From: Phytoactinopolyspora halotolerans
Lineage (GTDB): Bacteria > Actinomycetota > Actinomycetes > Jiangellales > Jiangellaceae
Direction: 5' to 3'
NCBI RefSeq assembly: GCF_010550675.1
Contig: NZ_JAAGOA010000029.1
Location: 35,180 to 99,179 of the forward strand
Length of the DNA: 64,000 bases
In this document: one piece after another, positions 26,298 through 33,785 of the stretch
How positions within the stretch are numbered: the first letter of the stretch is position 1
Layout: each line of letters starts with the position of its first letter
Made by a program: the position numbers and the translations under genes
Notes under the pieces: generated by a model
The model's input: the letters and a program-made list of their open reading frames with translations, nothing else
Databases searched by the model: none
What the model was told of the DNA's origin: nothing

Positions 26298-26518
26298 GCC
26301 GTGCCGGCATGGCTTAGGGCTCCTCCGTATGGCCGCGGCTCTCGGCGTGGAGATCATGGGGAACGCACAGACTGGTCCCGGACGTTTGACGGGGTGGATT
26401 CGAGGGGTATGTCCTACCCAAGATCGATCTTGCCCGCGGCGGGACGGTGGCGACGTGGGCGATGAGGCTGGAGACGGAGCCGGCGTCGTGCCGGTTCCGA
26501 TGGTGTGAAGGAGTGTGG

Positions 26519-27382
26519 ATGTCCGGACGCTACGGAGCGAGTCGGCACGCGCCGAAGCGGTATCCCGGTCGAGAGCGAGCGAGAGCACCCCGCCTTCTCC
26601 GGTTCGTCGGCGTCCTCCTCGGCGCATCCCTGTTCACCGGCGGCGTCTTCGCGCTCGTGAGCGCGGGGGACGCACCCGGCTCACGCGACGTGATGTCCGA
26701 TGACCATGCCGCGCCGGACGCCGACGCCGCAGCGCTCATCCGCGATCCCGATCACATCTCGCGCTCGGGTGGGCGTGATCCCGGCCGTCGGGTCCATTCG
26801 CTTCCGCGAGTTGTGCCGGAACGTCGCGATGACGTTGAGGAACCGCGGACGCCGGCCCCGTCATCGTCGCCGACGGCGGACGACGACCGCCCCGCGGCGA
26901 CGGTGCGACCGGAACGCCCCACGGCCGACCCGACCTCGGACCCGAACGTGAAACCTGAGGTCGACCCTGCCCTACCGGCCGACAGTGGTGAGGGGCGGCG
27001 GATCGTGTACGACATCACCCGGCAGCAGGTGTGGTTGGTGGAAGACGGCGACGAGGTGGTGCGGACCTACCCGGTCTCCGGAAGCCGGGACGACGAGTTG
27101 GTCCCGGAAGGCACCTATGAGGTCTTCTCCACGTCAGAAGACGCGATCAGCTGGGACTACGAATCCACGATGCGGTACATGGTCCGGTTCCACCGGGGCG
27201 AGAACTCGAACATCGGTTTCCATGACATCCCGGTCTACGACGACAGCGGTAAAGCGGCGCAGACCCTCGCTGAACTGGGAACGCCGCTCTCCGACGGTTG
27301 TGTGCGCCAGGCACCGGAAGACGCCGAGGCGCTGTGGGACTTCGCGCCCGTCGGAACCGAGGTCGTCGTCGTGCGTACATAG
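26519..27382 (+). CDS. L,D-transpeptidase (YkuD domain), membrane-anchored
   Basis: 287 aa from ATG 26519 with GAAGGAG 5 nt upstream. A basic N-terminus and one hydrophobic helix near 30-50 ('LRFVGVLLGASLFTGGVFALV') anchor the protein. A Pro/Asp-rich linker of about 110 residues spans the cell wall. The YkuD domain covers about 160-287: 'YDITRQQVWLVEDGDEV', catalytic-site His in 'IGFHDIP', and nucleophile Cys in 'PLSDGCVRQ' near 261. It forms 3-3 peptidoglycan crosslinks or attaches proteins to the wall. An imperfect inverted repeat (27420-27452) ends the gene. Confidence 0.9.
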   Translation: MSGRYGASRHAPKRYPGRERARAPRLLRFVGVLLGASLFTGGVFALVSAGDAPGSRDVMSDDHAAPDADAAALIRDPDHISRSGGRDPGRRVHSLPRVVPERRDDVEEPRTPAPSSSPTADDDRPAATVRPERPTADPTSDPNVKPEVDPALPADSGEGRRIVYDITRQQVWLVEDGDEVVRTYPVSGSRDDELVPEGTYEVFSTSEDAISWDYESTMRYMVRFHRGENSNIGFHDIPVYDDSGKAAQTLAELGTPLSDGCVRQAPEDAEALWDFAPVGTEVVVVRT

Positions 27383-27419
27383 GCCCGACGACGACGTCCT
27401 CGTCTCGACTCGTCATCGA

Positions 27420-27452
27420 CGGTTCGGCCCAGAATCTCTGTGGGCCGAACCG
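27420..27452. terminator. bidirectional hairpin terminator between convergent genes
   Basis: CGGTTCGGCCCA (27420-27431) and TGGGCCGAACCG (27441-27452) form a perfect 12-bp stem with a 9-nt loop. It sits 38 nt after the L,D-transpeptidase stop and directly beside the helicase stop, so it can serve both strands. Confidence 0.7.
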
Positions 27453-27454
27453 GC

Positions 27455-29038
27455 CTATTCACCGGGGGTGTTGTGCTCGACGGGCTTTCCTGCGCGGGTC
27501 CGACGCCGTGCTCGCTTGCGCGGCCGCGGCTGATCCGAACGGCTCTCCGCGTTGCCGGCACCGGGGTCGTCCGCCGACGATGACGCAGCGCGCGACTGCG
27601 TGCGCTGGCCGCCGCGCCCGGACTGACCGCCCTGTGCAGGGCGTCCGCCACCACGCGTACGTCGTCGCGTGCGCTTCGCCGCCGGGCCGCCGAGATCCTC
27701 TTCCTGTTCCGCGTCGAGGCCGGCGCGGGTCCGCTCGCTCCGCGGCAACTTCCCCTTGGTGCCAGGCGGTATACCCAGATCGTGGAAGAAGTTCTCGCTG
27801 CTCGAGTAGGTCTCCGGCGGGTCGGGGAACGGGAGCCCGAGAGCCTCGTTGATCATCTTCCAGCGGGCCAGGTCGTCCCAGTCGACCAGCGTGACGGCGA
27901 TGCCGGTGGCACCTGCCCGGCCGGTCCTGCCGATCCGGTGCAGGTACGTCTTCTCATCGTCGGGACAGCTGAGGTTGACGACGTGGGTCACCGCCTCGAC
28001 GTCGATGCCACGCGCCGCCACGTCGGTGGCGACCAGGACGTCGACCTTGCCGTTGCGGAACGCACGCAGCGCGCGCTCCCGCGCACCCTGACCGAGGTCG
28101 CCGTGGACCGCCGCGACGGCGAAGCCACGCTCGCTCAGCGCATCGGCCAGGCGCTGTGCCGCCCGCTTGGTCTGGCTGAAGATCATCGTCAAGCCGCGGC
28201 CTTCGGCCTGCAGCAGACGGGCGACCATCTCTTCCTTGTCGAGGTTGTGTGCCCGGTAGACGAACTGCGCCGTGGCCGGGACGGTCTGGGTGTCCTCGGC
28301 CGACTCGGCACGGATGTTGAGCGGATGCCGCATGTAGCGTCTGGCCAGGCTCACCACCGCCGCGGGCATCGTGGCCGAGAACAGCATGGTCTGCCGTAGC
28401 TCCGGGGTGAGCGCGACGATCTTCTCGACGTCCGGAAGGAAACCGAGGTCGAGCATCTCGTCCGCCTCGTCGAGCACCAGCACCTTGATGTGGCCGAGGT
28501 CCAGGTGTCCCTGCGCGGCCAGGTCGAGCAGGCGCCCAGGAGTTCCGACGATCACGTCGACCCCTGACTTCAGGGCGCTGGTCTGTGGCTCGTAGGCCCG
28601 CCCGCCGTAGACGCTCAGTATCCGGACGCGCCGGTCGGCGGACGCCGTCTCCAGATCGCCGGTGACCTGGTGGGCCAGCTCACGGGTGGGCGTGACGACG
28701 AGTGCCTGCGGCTTGCCGGGCTCGGTGGCCTCGGCGTAGTCGCGATCATCCGGTGCGACGATGCGCTGCAGCAACGGAATGCTGAACGCGTAGGTCTTTC
28801 CCGTCCCGGTGCGGGCCTGTCCGATCAGATCGCTACCGGCCAGCGCGGCGGGGAGTGCCATCTCTTGGATCGGGAACGCTTCGGTGATGCCGACGCGTTC
28901 CAATGCGTCGGCAATGGGGGGTAGAACCCCCAGCTCTCTGAAGGTAGCCAGAGTATTTCGCCTCTTTTGGTCGGTGGGTCTCCGAGGCGTGAACCCATCT
29001 CCGCGGGGCCGCTCACCCGAGTCTGATCTCGGAGGCAC
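27455..29038 (-). CDS. DEAD-box RNA helicase
   Basis: 527 aa. All core motifs are present: 'GQARTGTGKT', 'PTRELAHQ', 'VGTPGRLLDL', 'DEADEMLDLGF', 'SATMP', 'VHGDLGQGARERAL', 'VATDVAARGID' and 'HRIGRTGRAG'. The C-terminal 120 residues are Arg/Gly-rich and disordered ('KRTRRRTRGGGRP', 'RKRARRRTRAGK'), typical of RhlE-like actinobacterial helicases that bind structured RNA. Start GTG 29038 is provisional: no Shine-Dalgarno is visible and the helicase domain begins only at about residue 30. The neighbouring ferritin-like gene is divergent, as in M. tuberculosis Rv3211/Rv3210c. Confidence 0.92.
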   Translation of the reverse strand: MPPRSDSGERPRGDGFTPRRPTDQKRRNTLATFRELGVLPPIADALERVGITEAFPIQEMALPAALAGSDLIGQARTGTGKTYAFSIPLLQRIVAPDDRDYAEATEPGKPQALVVTPTRELAHQVTGDLETASADRRVRILSVYGGRAYEPQTSALKSGVDVIVGTPGRLLDLAAQGHLDLGHIKVLVLDEADEMLDLGFLPDVEKIVALTPELRQTMLFSATMPAAVVSLARRYMRHPLNIRAESAEDTQTVPATAQFVYRAHNLDKEEMVARLLQAEGRGLTMIFSQTKRAAQRLADALSERGFAVAAVHGDLGQGARERALRAFRNGKVDVLVATDVAARGIDVEAVTHVVNLSCPDDEKTYLHRIGRTGRAGATGIAVTLVDWDDLARWKMINEALGLPFPDPPETYSSSENFFHDLGIPPGTKGKLPRSERTRAGLDAEQEEDLGGPAAKRTRRRTRGGGRPAQGGQSGRGGQRTQSRAASSSADDPGAGNAESRSDQPRPRKRARRRTRAGKPVEHNTPGE

Positions 29039-29162
29039 CGCGCCACGGGCTGGACGTCACGTGGCCCCGGAAGCGCCCGTTCGCTATGAGCGCTTACTGT
29101 CAATCGACACCAGTCTATGGTATGCGCGCAAGTCACGCGCGCCGGCGCCGGTCCCCGGCGAG

Positions 29163-29217
29163 TCATGATCATGAACACTATCCGTTCACATGGCACGGTA
29201 GGTGTTCATGATCATGA
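29163..29217. repeat. perfect 16-bp inverted repeat with TGATCA core
   Basis: TCATGATCATGAACAC (29163-29178) and GTGTTCATGATCATGA (29202-29217) are exact inverse complements around a 23-nt loop. It lies between the divergent helicase and ferritin-like genes, 23 bp upstream of the TATGGT -10, so an operator function is possible. No U-tract is present. Confidence 0.7.
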
Positions 29218-29251
29218 TGGAAGGAGCGGGCGGTGCGGTTATGGTTGCAGC

Positions 29252-29929
29252 GTGGAGCAGCTGATGGACAACCCCGAGTACCGGGCCGGCGTCATCGATC
29301 TGCTGGGTGCATTGGGGGTGGGCGAGCTGACCGCGTTCCAACGGCTGGCCGCCGACGCCGAACTTGCGCCGACGCTCGCCGATCAGGCCGCACTGGCAGG
29401 AATGGCGGTGGCGGAGTTCCATCACTTCGAACGCATCCGCGACCACCTCGCCCAGTTAGGGGCCTCGGTCGATGAGGCGATGGCGCCGTTCCACGAGGCG
29501 TACGTGACCTTCCATGCGAACACGGCTCCGTCGGATTGGCTCGAAGGGCTCGTCAAGGCGTATGTCGGCGACCAGATCGCCACCGACTTCTACCGCGAGA
29601 TCGCGGTAGCCGTCGACGACGACACCCGCGCCCTGGTGACCGAGGTCCTCGCCGATGCCGGCCACGCCGATTTCGTCATCGATCGGGTACGGTCGGCGAT
29701 CGACGAGGATCCCAGCGTCGCCGGACGGCTCGCGCTGTGGGGGCGACGGCTCGTCGGTGAGGCGCTGGCCCAGGCACAGCGCGTGGCCGCGGACCGAGAT
29801 GCGCTCGCGGCGATCTTCGTCGGCGGTGAGGGACGTCCGGGAATGGACCTCGCCGAGCTCGGCCGGGTGTTCGCGCGTTTGACTGAGAACCACGCGAAAC
29901 GGATGGCGACGCTCGGACTCGCCGCGTAA
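29252..29929 (+). CDS. ferritin-like fold protein, MiaE-like (Rv3210c type)
   Basis: 225 aa from GTG 29252. The helical sequence has the di-iron ligand pattern of the ferritin-like hydroxylase family: 'GVGELTAFQRL' (Glu), 'AVAEFHHFERI' (E-x-x-H type), 'VGDQIATDFYREI' and 'ADAGHADFVI' (His). It is related to the tRNA 2-methylthio-N6-isopentenyl-adenosine hydroxylase MiaE, but that activity has not been shown for actinobacterial members to my knowledge. No Shine-Dalgarno; TATGGT (29240-29245) ends 6 nt before the start, suggesting a leaderless mRNA. Confidence 0.78.
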   Translation: MEQLMDNPEYRAGVIDLLGALGVGELTAFQRLAADAELAPTLADQAALAGMAVAEFHHFERIRDHLAQLGASVDEAMAPFHEAYVTFHANTAPSDWLEGLVKAYVGDQIATDFYREIAVAVDDDTRALVTEVLADAGHADFVIDRVRSAIDEDPSVAGRLALWGRRLVGEALAQAQRVAADRDALAAIFVGGEGRPGMDLAELGRVFARLTENHAKRMATLGLAA

Positions 29930-29960
29930 CCGAGTAGGGCGGTGCGGTGACCTGTCCGGC

Positions 29961-30194
29961 CTAGAGCGAGCCGAACCCGACCCGACGCTCCAGTTGCTCT
30001 CCGATCTCCACATAGGCGAGGTAGGTCGACCGGACGACCACGTGGCGACCGCGCTCATCGGTCAGCTCGAGAACTCCCTTCTCGTCGGCGAGCGCGGCGC
30101 GTACCGCCGCCGCCACCTCGTCTGGCGTCTGCGTGCTCTCGATCACGAGTTCCCGCGGTGCGTTATGCACACCGATCTTGACCTCCACGGTCAC
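29961..30194 (-). CDS. DUF3107-family small protein (TB9.4 type)
   Basis: 77 aa from GTG 30194 (GTG 30188 also possible). 'VEVKIGVHNAPRELVIESTQTPDEVAAAVRAALA' and 'LELTDERGRHVVVRSTYLAYVEIG' match DUF3107, a small ATP-binding-like protein of unknown role conserved next to the TetR regulator below (M. tuberculosis Rv3208A). It lies downstream of the TetR gene on the same strand with a 114-nt gap and convergent to the ferritin-like gene. Confidence 0.85.
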   Translation of the reverse strand: MTVEVKIGVHNAPRELVIESTQTPDEVAAAVRAALADEKGVLELTDERGRHVVVRSTYLAYVEIGEQLERRVGFGSL

Positions 30195-30308
30195 CTCTCA
30201 TACCTGATTTGCGTGCACGGATGGCTTGTCACCATGTTCCAACGCCTCAGACTAGCCCAGTCGATTCCGGGTCTGGGTGCCTGTACGCCACGGGCGATAT
30301 GCGGCGGC

Positions 30309-30941
30309 TCAGTGAGAGTGTTCGTGCGTGAGTGGGAAGCCCCGGATGCCGCGCCAGCCGAGGGAGGCGACGAGCTCGGCCGCCTTCTCCTTTTCGATGT
30401 TGCCGTCGACGGACAGCCAGTACCTCGCGGTCACTTGTGCGATCCCGACCAGTCCGACGGCGAGGAGGTCCGACTCCTCCCGGGAGAGCCCGGTGTCCTC
30501 GGCGATGATCGCGCTGATCTCGGCCGAGCAGAGCTGCGTCAACCGGTCGAGCCGGCCACGGACCGCGGGATCGTTGGCGAGGTCAGACTCGAACAGGAGC
30601 CGGTAGAACCCGGACTGATCGTCGACGAACTCGAAGTACGCGGCGACCGTCGCGATGACCCGCTGCTTGTTGTCGTCGGTGGACGCCAGCGCCCGCTGCA
30701 GCCGGCCGAGCAACTCGTCGATGGCCGTGTCGACCAGCGCCAGGTACAGGTCCAGCTTGCCCGGGAAATGCTGATACAACACCGGCTTGCTGACACCCGC
30801 GCGGACGGCGATCTCGTCCATCGCCGCGGCGTGGTATCCGTGCTGGACGAACACCTCACGCGCGGCATGCAGCAGGTGTGCGCGCCGCTTTCCGCGGGGC
30901 ATGCGTACACCACGAGGCGGTACCTCCGGCACGGCCGTCAC
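30309..30941 (-). CDS. TetR/AcrR-family transcriptional regulator (Rv3208 type)
   Basis: 210 aa from GTG 30941, preceded by GGAGGAG 5 nt upstream. The DNA-binding domain spans about 14-62: 'RRAHLLHAAREVFVQHGYHAAAMDEIAVRAGVSKPVLYQHFPGKLDLY', with the helix-turn-helix in its second half. The ligand domain contains 'FVDDQSGFYRLLFESDLAND'. The association with DUF3107 and the helicase/ferritin-like pair is conserved in actinobacteria. Its ligand and targets are not evident from sequence. Confidence 0.92.
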   Translation of the reverse strand: MTAVPEVPPRGVRMPRGKRRAHLLHAAREVFVQHGYHAAAMDEIAVRAGVSKPVLYQHFPGKLDLYLALVDTAIDELLGRLQRALASTDDNKQRVIATVAAYFEFVDDQSGFYRLLFESDLANDPAVRGRLDRLTQLCSAEISAIIAEDTGLSREESDLLAVGLVGIAQVTARYWLSVDGNIEKEKAAELVASLGWRGIRGFPLTHEHSH

Positions 30942-31067
30942 GCGTGCTCCTCCAGCTCGACTCCGATGTGCCGCCGTCAGCTCGTCCCTATGACGGGGGC
31001 CTGTAGAGCGGTCTGTGCGCGATCGTACCCGCTCTACTGCGCTCTAGCGGATTCTGCCTGGTCAGAG

Positions 31068-31295
31068 CTAGCGATATTCGTCCTCGTCGTACTCGACCGA
31101 CAGTGTCTGCTCGTAGGCGTCCGCCGGGTCGACATCGATCGGGATATCGAGCGGGAGGTCGGCTTCGGACCGTTCCGGTTCTTCCGGATCGGCCTCGCTC
31201 CGGTCCGTGGCCTCATCGATCACGGGTTGCCGCTGCTCGTGGGCGTCCGCTTCCGGGGCCGGTTCGGACTCGGGCTGAACGTCACGGTCGGACAT
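31068..31295 (-). CDS. small very acidic protein, unknown function
   Basis: 75 aa from ATG 31295, with GAGGAGG 6 nt upstream, which strongly supports translation. About a third of the residues are Asp or Glu, with a C-terminus 'YEQTLSVEYDEDEYR'. No domain, signal or membrane segment is recognisable, and it is probably disordered. It lies between the TetR gene and the divergent hydrolase gene. Confidence 0.65.
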   Translation of the reverse strand: MSDRDVQPESEPAPEADAHEQRQPVIDEATDRSEADPEEPERSEADLPLDIPIDVDPADAYEQTLSVEYDEDEYR

Positions 31296-31447
31296 GGTGT
31301 ACCTCCTCGTCACAGCGGTACCTCTTTCTGGCTGTTTCAGTCAAAGCTCGTGAGCGACGTCGCGGGTGCTTCACTTTCCCCGCGACGACGCGCCCCATGC
31401 CCGTCGACGTGCGACCCTGTGACGAGTCTGACTGATACTGGCGAGTA

Positions 31448-32446
31448 ATGGGGCCGACAGAGCCGAATACGATCGTAGCTGTGGGTGCGATCACCAAATG
31501 GCCCGGGCGGGATGTCGTTCTGTCGACCGGGCACCTGATCCATGAGAGGCGTGCGGCCGCCGGTGCGGACAAGCCGGCGGCGGTCATGGTTCATGGGCTC
31601 GGCGGCTCGTCGAGCAACTGGACTCTGCTGATGTCCGAACTCTCCGGCGAGTTCGATCAGTGGGCGCCGGACCTGCCGGGATTCGGTGACTCGCCGCCGT
31701 CTGGTGACCACACCGTGCAGGCCTACGTCGCCGACGTGACGGCGTACCTGGAGCGTTTCGACACTCCGGTGCATCTGCTCGGCAACTCGATGGGTGGCCT
31801 GATCTCATTGCTGGTCGCTTCTGCGCGCCCGGACCTGGTACGCACCTTGACGCTGCTCTCCCCGGCGATGCCGCAGTATCTGCTGCCATGGGGCGCGCAG
31901 GCCACGGCGGTGATGGCCGCGCCCAAGCTCGGTGAGTGGATCCTCGGGCGGGTCAACGACGAGCCCAGTCAGGAACAGATCGAGCGGATGGCTCCGATGA
32001 TGTACGGCGAGCCGGACAACCTGGACCCGGACGAGTTCGCGTTCGCCGTCCGGGAACGGATGCGCTGGGTGCGGCAGCCGCACGCGGACGACGTCCTGCT
32101 CGGTGCGTTGCGTTCGCTGGTCGCTCAGTACCTTGCGCCACATCGGCGCTCACCGTGGTGGGCGGCGCGGAAGGTGTTGTGCCCGACCATGGTCGTGGTG
32201 AGCGAACGGGATGCGCTGGTCGGTTCCTGGGTCGCGCGTCGGTGGTGCCGCACCATGCCCGGCGCTCGGGTGGTGAAGCTGGAGCGCACCGGGCACGTCG
32301 CGATGATGGAGCACCCGAGGGCGGTGGCCGGGCTGGTGCGGGCCTTCTTGCGTGACGTGTCCAATTCGCGAGACGATGTGTCCACAAAGCGAGCGGTCCC
32401 GGCGGGAATGCGCCGTCCCGTGGCACCGTTACGTGTGGAGAGCTAG
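31448..32446 (+). CDS. alpha/beta hydrolase
   Basis: 332 aa. The fold signatures are 'MVHGLGGSSSNW' (oxyanion loop near 47), the nucleophile elbow 'GNSMGG' with Ser near 113, an acid in 'SERDALVG' near 253, and 'TGHVAMMEHP' with the catalytic His near 279. The catalytic triad is therefore complete. The 30-residue C-terminal tail is basic and unstructured. The substrate is unknown. It is transcribed toward moeZ, 49 nt upstream. Confidence 0.85.
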   Translation: MGPTEPNTIVAVGAITKWPGRDVVLSTGHLIHERRAAAGADKPAAVMVHGLGGSSSNWTLLMSELSGEFDQWAPDLPGFGDSPPSGDHTVQAYVADVTAYLERFDTPVHLLGNSMGGLISLLVASARPDLVRTLTLLSPAMPQYLLPWGAQATAVMAAPKLGEWILGRVNDEPSQEQIERMAPMMYGEPDNLDPDEFAFAVRERMRWVRQPHADDVLLGALRSLVAQYLAPHRRSPWWAARKVLCPTMVVVSERDALVGSWVARRWCRTMPGARVVKLERTGHVAMMEHPRAVAGLVRAFLRDVSNSRDDVSTKRAVPAGMRRPVAPLRVES

Positions 32447-32495
32447 GGCGATGGCGATTGCCCGACCGGCATCATTTGCGAACTAGGAGTAGATC

Positions 32496-33668
32496 GTGTC
32501 CTTACCACCTCTCGTGGAGCCGGCTGCCGAACTCACCGTCGACGAGGTGCGTCGCTACTCGCGGCACCTGATCATTCCTGATGTCGGCATGGCCGGACAG
32601 AAGCGGCTGAAGAACGCCAAGGTGCTGGTCGTCGGCGCCGGCGGCCTGGGCTCGCCTGCCTTGCTGTACCTGGCCGCCGCGGGCGTCGGGACACTCGGAA
32701 TCGTCGAGTTCGACGAGGTGGACGAGTCCAACCTGCAGCGCCAGATCATCCATGGCCAGTCTGACGTGGGCCGTTCCAAGGCTCAGTCGGCGCGCGACTC
32801 GGTCAAGGAGGTGAACCCCTACGTCAACGTCATCCTGCACGAGACGCGGCTGGACAACGACAACGTCCTCGACATCTTCTCCGGCTACGACCTCATCCTC
32901 GACGGCACGGACAACTTCGCCACCCGGTATCTGGTGAACGACGCCGCCGTGATCCTCGGAAAGCCGTATGTGTGGGGGTCCATCTACCGGTTCGAGGGGC
33001 AGGTCAGCGTCTTCTGGGAGAAGTACGGGCCGCAGTACCGCGACCTCTACCCCGAAGCGCCGCCGCCGGGCATGGTGCCGTCCTGCGCCGAAGGCGGCGT
33101 GCTCGGTGTGCTGTGCGCGTCGATCGGTTCGATCATGGTCAATGAGGCGATCAAGCTGATCACCGGCATCGGTGAGCCGCTGATCGGCCGGCTGATGGTG
33201 TACGACGCCCTGGAGATGAACTACACCACGCTCAAGATCCGCAAGGACCCCAACGCGGAGCCGATCACCGAGCTCATCGACTATGAGGCATTCTGCGGCA
33301 CGGTCAGCGACGAGGCGGCGGAGGCGGCAGCGGACGCCACCATCTCGGTCAAGCAGCTGAAGGAGTGGCTGGACGCCCGGGAGCGCGGCGAGCGAGACTT
33401 CGTCCTGGTCGACGTGCGCGAGCCGAACGAATACGAGATCAACCGGATCCCAGGTGCGGTGCTCATCCCGAAGGGCGACTTCCTCACCGGTGAGGCACTC
33501 GAACAGCTACCCCAGGACAAGCAGGTCGTACTGCACTGCAAGACGGGGGTGCGCTCGGCTGAGGCGCTCGCCGTCGTCAAGGGCGCCGGTATGGCGGACG
33601 CGGTGCACGTCGGCGGCGGCGTATCCGCCTGGGTGAACCAGATCGACCCCTCCCAACCCGCCTACTGA
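32496..33668 (+). CDS. moeZ: adenylyltransferase/sulfurtransferase MoeZ
   Basis: 390 aa from GTG 32496 with AGGAG upstream. The N-terminal ThiF/MoeB domain has the ATP-binding 'VVGAGGLGSPALLYLAAAGVG' near 50, 'DESNLQRQ' and 'DGTDNFATRYLVNDA'. The C-terminal rhodanese domain (about 285-385) carries the catalytic Cys in 'VVLHCKTGVRSAEAL'. MoeZ adenylates C-terminal Gly-Gly sulfur carriers (MoaD, CysO) and loads sulfur on them. The domain order and length match M. tuberculosis MoeZ (Rv3206c). moaE further along the window belongs to the same molybdopterin pathway. Confidence 0.95.
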   Translation: MSLPPLVEPAAELTVDEVRRYSRHLIIPDVGMAGQKRLKNAKVLVVGAGGLGSPALLYLAAAGVGTLGIVEFDEVDESNLQRQIIHGQSDVGRSKAQSARDSVKEVNPYVNVILHETRLDNDNVLDIFSGYDLILDGTDNFATRYLVNDAAVILGKPYVWGSIYRFEGQVSVFWEKYGPQYRDLYPEAPPPGMVPSCAEGGVLGVLCASIGSIMVNEAIKLITGIGEPLIGRLMVYDALEMNYTTLKIRKDPNAEPITELIDYEAFCGTVSDEAAEAAADATISVKQLKEWLDARERGERDFVLVDVREPNEYEINRIPGAVLIPKGDFLTGEALEQLPQDKQVVLHCKTGVRSAEALAVVKGAGMADAVHVGGGVSAWVNQIDPSQPAY

Positions 33669-33684
33669 CCCACACACGTCCCCG

Positions 33685-33780
33685 CCCTAAATGATCATGT
33701 GAAGTGGGTTTCTTCGTGCACTAACAGGTCTGCAGGCATGGTAGTGCACGGGAAAACCTACTTCACATGATCATTTAGGG
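33685..33780. repeat. 96-bp long imperfect palindrome, TGATCA-bearing
   Basis: The outer 21 bases (33685-33705, beginning CCCTAAATGATCATG) are exactly inverse-repeated at 33760-33780. After one mismatch further blocks (GGTTT, CGTGCACTA) also pair, toward a central CTGCAG at 33731-33736. It fills the gap between convergent moeZ and the LPG-synthase-like gene, so it can act as a bidirectional terminator, but it is longer than a typical one and may be a dispersed element. Confidence 0.75.
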
Positions 33781-33785
33781 CCGGA

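Noticed and set aside
26358..26387. An ECF sigma (SigE-like) promoter GGGGAAC ... CGTTT before the L,D-transpeptidase
   Set aside because: The 18-bp gap between AAC and CGTT is longer than the usual 15-17, and a TTGACG/TATGTC pair overlaps it, so neither can be asserted.
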